NCBI GenBank assembly: GCA_036444495.1 | Contig: JAZGBC010000117.1 | Span: 1 to 8,735, forward strand | Length of the DNA: 8,735 nt | Source: JAZGBC01 sp036444495 | GTDB taxonomy: Bacteria; Pseudomonadota; Alphaproteobacteria; Kiloniellales; J153 | Direction of reading: 5' to 3' | Shown: one piece after another, positions 8,391-8,735 of the stretch | How positions within the stretch are numbered: the stretch's first letter is position 1 | Layout of the letters: each line of letters opens with the position of its first letter | Position numbers and translations under genes: made by a program | Notes under the pieces: model-generated | Told to the model about the DNA's origin: nothing | Seen by the model: the letters and a program-made list of their open reading frames with translations, nothing else | The model's database searches: none

Positions 8391-8694
8391 CTTGCCTCGC
8401 CAAAAAACGTTTTCGGTGCGTGACGTCGAGCGAAATTTATTAATTCCCCGCCGCCGCCACGCTACCAACGCCAGCAGGTTATTACAGAAATGGTTAACAA
8501 ATTTATTATCTCTTAACTCTTTCCCACTCGTGACAGGGGTGAATTCAATCGGCCCACGAACAAACCGGGCCATGTCTGGATTCTTTGTGCACAAGCGCCG
8601 CGCGGGACCGTCCGGGTCTGATACCAAATCTCGCTGATAATGACCCATAGAGATCGCGCGGGCGATCCGCCGGGCAGGAGGGAAGCCGCGGGCG
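8391..8694. promoter_or_regulatory. AT-rich intergenic control region with CtrA-like motif
   Basis: About 300 nt without a credible gene, markedly richer in A/T at 8401-8520 than the rest of the window. TTTA-N7-TTAAC at 8502-8517 matches the CtrA consensus TTAA-N7-TTAAC at 8 of 9 fixed positions. A second TTAAC lies at 8494-8498, within a GTTAAC palindrome. A perfect palindrome AAAACGTTTT (8404-8413) is 14 nt upstream of the DUF2336 GTG. GATCGC/GCGATC around GCGG (8652-8667) is a further inverted repeat near the right edge. The region probably drives the DUF2336-kinase operon leftwards and perhaps a gene rightwards. I could not find a convincing -35/-10 pair. Confidence 0.4.
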
Positions 8695-8735
8695 ATGCGG
8701 GACATCGGCAAGGCTTTCCGACGCCCTCCGGCGGT
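8695..8735 (+). CDS. Possible start of a rightward gene, cut by window edge
   Basis: ATG 8695 opens 13 complete codons (MRDIGKAFRRPPA) to the window end. AGGAGGG at 8676-8682 is a strong Shine-Dalgarno match, but the spacing of 12 nt is longer than usual. The position, divergent from the DUF2336 gene across a control region, is plausible. The product cannot be named from so few residues, and it could be chance. Confidence 0.32.
   Translation, partial: MRDIGKAFRRPPA

Noticed and set aside
8392..8637. 81-codon plus-strand open frame in the right intergenic region
   Set aside because: No ribosome site, no recognisable motif, and it spans AT-rich control DNA; more likely chance.
8391..8711. N-terminal extension of the DUF2336 protein up to 8711, including ATG 8573
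   Set aside because: The extension crosses AT-rich DNA with uncharacteristic residues (many Asn, Lys, Phe) and no family match; the DUF2336 opening follows GTG 8390, which has a GAGG upstream.

Overview
The window is GC-rich, densely coding DNA that reads as an alphaproteobacterial chromosome. The best guess is a Rhodospirillales-type organism. That rests on the gene families present (an AfuA/FbpA-type ABC importer, CoA-acylating methylmalonate-semialdehyde dehydrogenase, a DUF2336 protein beside a PAS kinase with a PleC/DivJ/PdhS-like phosphoacceptor region). It is inference, not a taxonomic assignment. No tRNA, rRNA, CRISPR array, insertion sequence or phage gene was seen.

Layout. (1) Positions 1-1898, minus strand: an ABC importer operon with a periplasmic binding protein (873-1898) followed by a membrane permease that runs off the left edge (809 to 1). 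A strong hairpin with a UNCG-type loop lies between them. (2) Positions 1899-2116: a divergent intergenic region with an AT-rich palindrome at the transporter promoter and a perfect GC-rich inverted repeat further out. (3) Positions 2117-4485, plus strand: methylmalonate-semialdehyde dehydrogenase (mmsA) and, 5 nt later, a fumarylacetoacetate-hydrolase-family enzyme, probably co-transcribed. (4) Positions 4486-5906, plus strand: a 200-nt gap with a possible promoter and leader hairpins, then phosphoglycerate kinase (pgk). (5) Positions 5942-8390, minus strand and convergent with pgk: a DUF2336 protein followed after 10 nt by a soluble PAS-domain histidine kinase, probably one operon. (6) Positions 8391-8735: an AT-rich gene-free stretch with a degenerate CtrA-like motif, then what may be the first 13 codons of a gene reading rightwards off the edge.

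Functionally, the left half is catabolic. The transporter imports a small solute whose identity is open, because the canonical ferric-binding tyrosine pair is not visible. mmsA and the FAH-family enzyme would process branched-chain or oxo-acid intermediates to acyl-CoA and smaller products. pgk is a central carbon gene standing apart from the gap, tkt and fba genes that often accompany it. The right half is a two-gene signalling unit: a cytosolic kinase with an upstream helical-repeat-like partner of unknown function. This DUF2336-kinase pair is the part of the window with the least described biology. Nothing else seen here amounts to a clearly new system.
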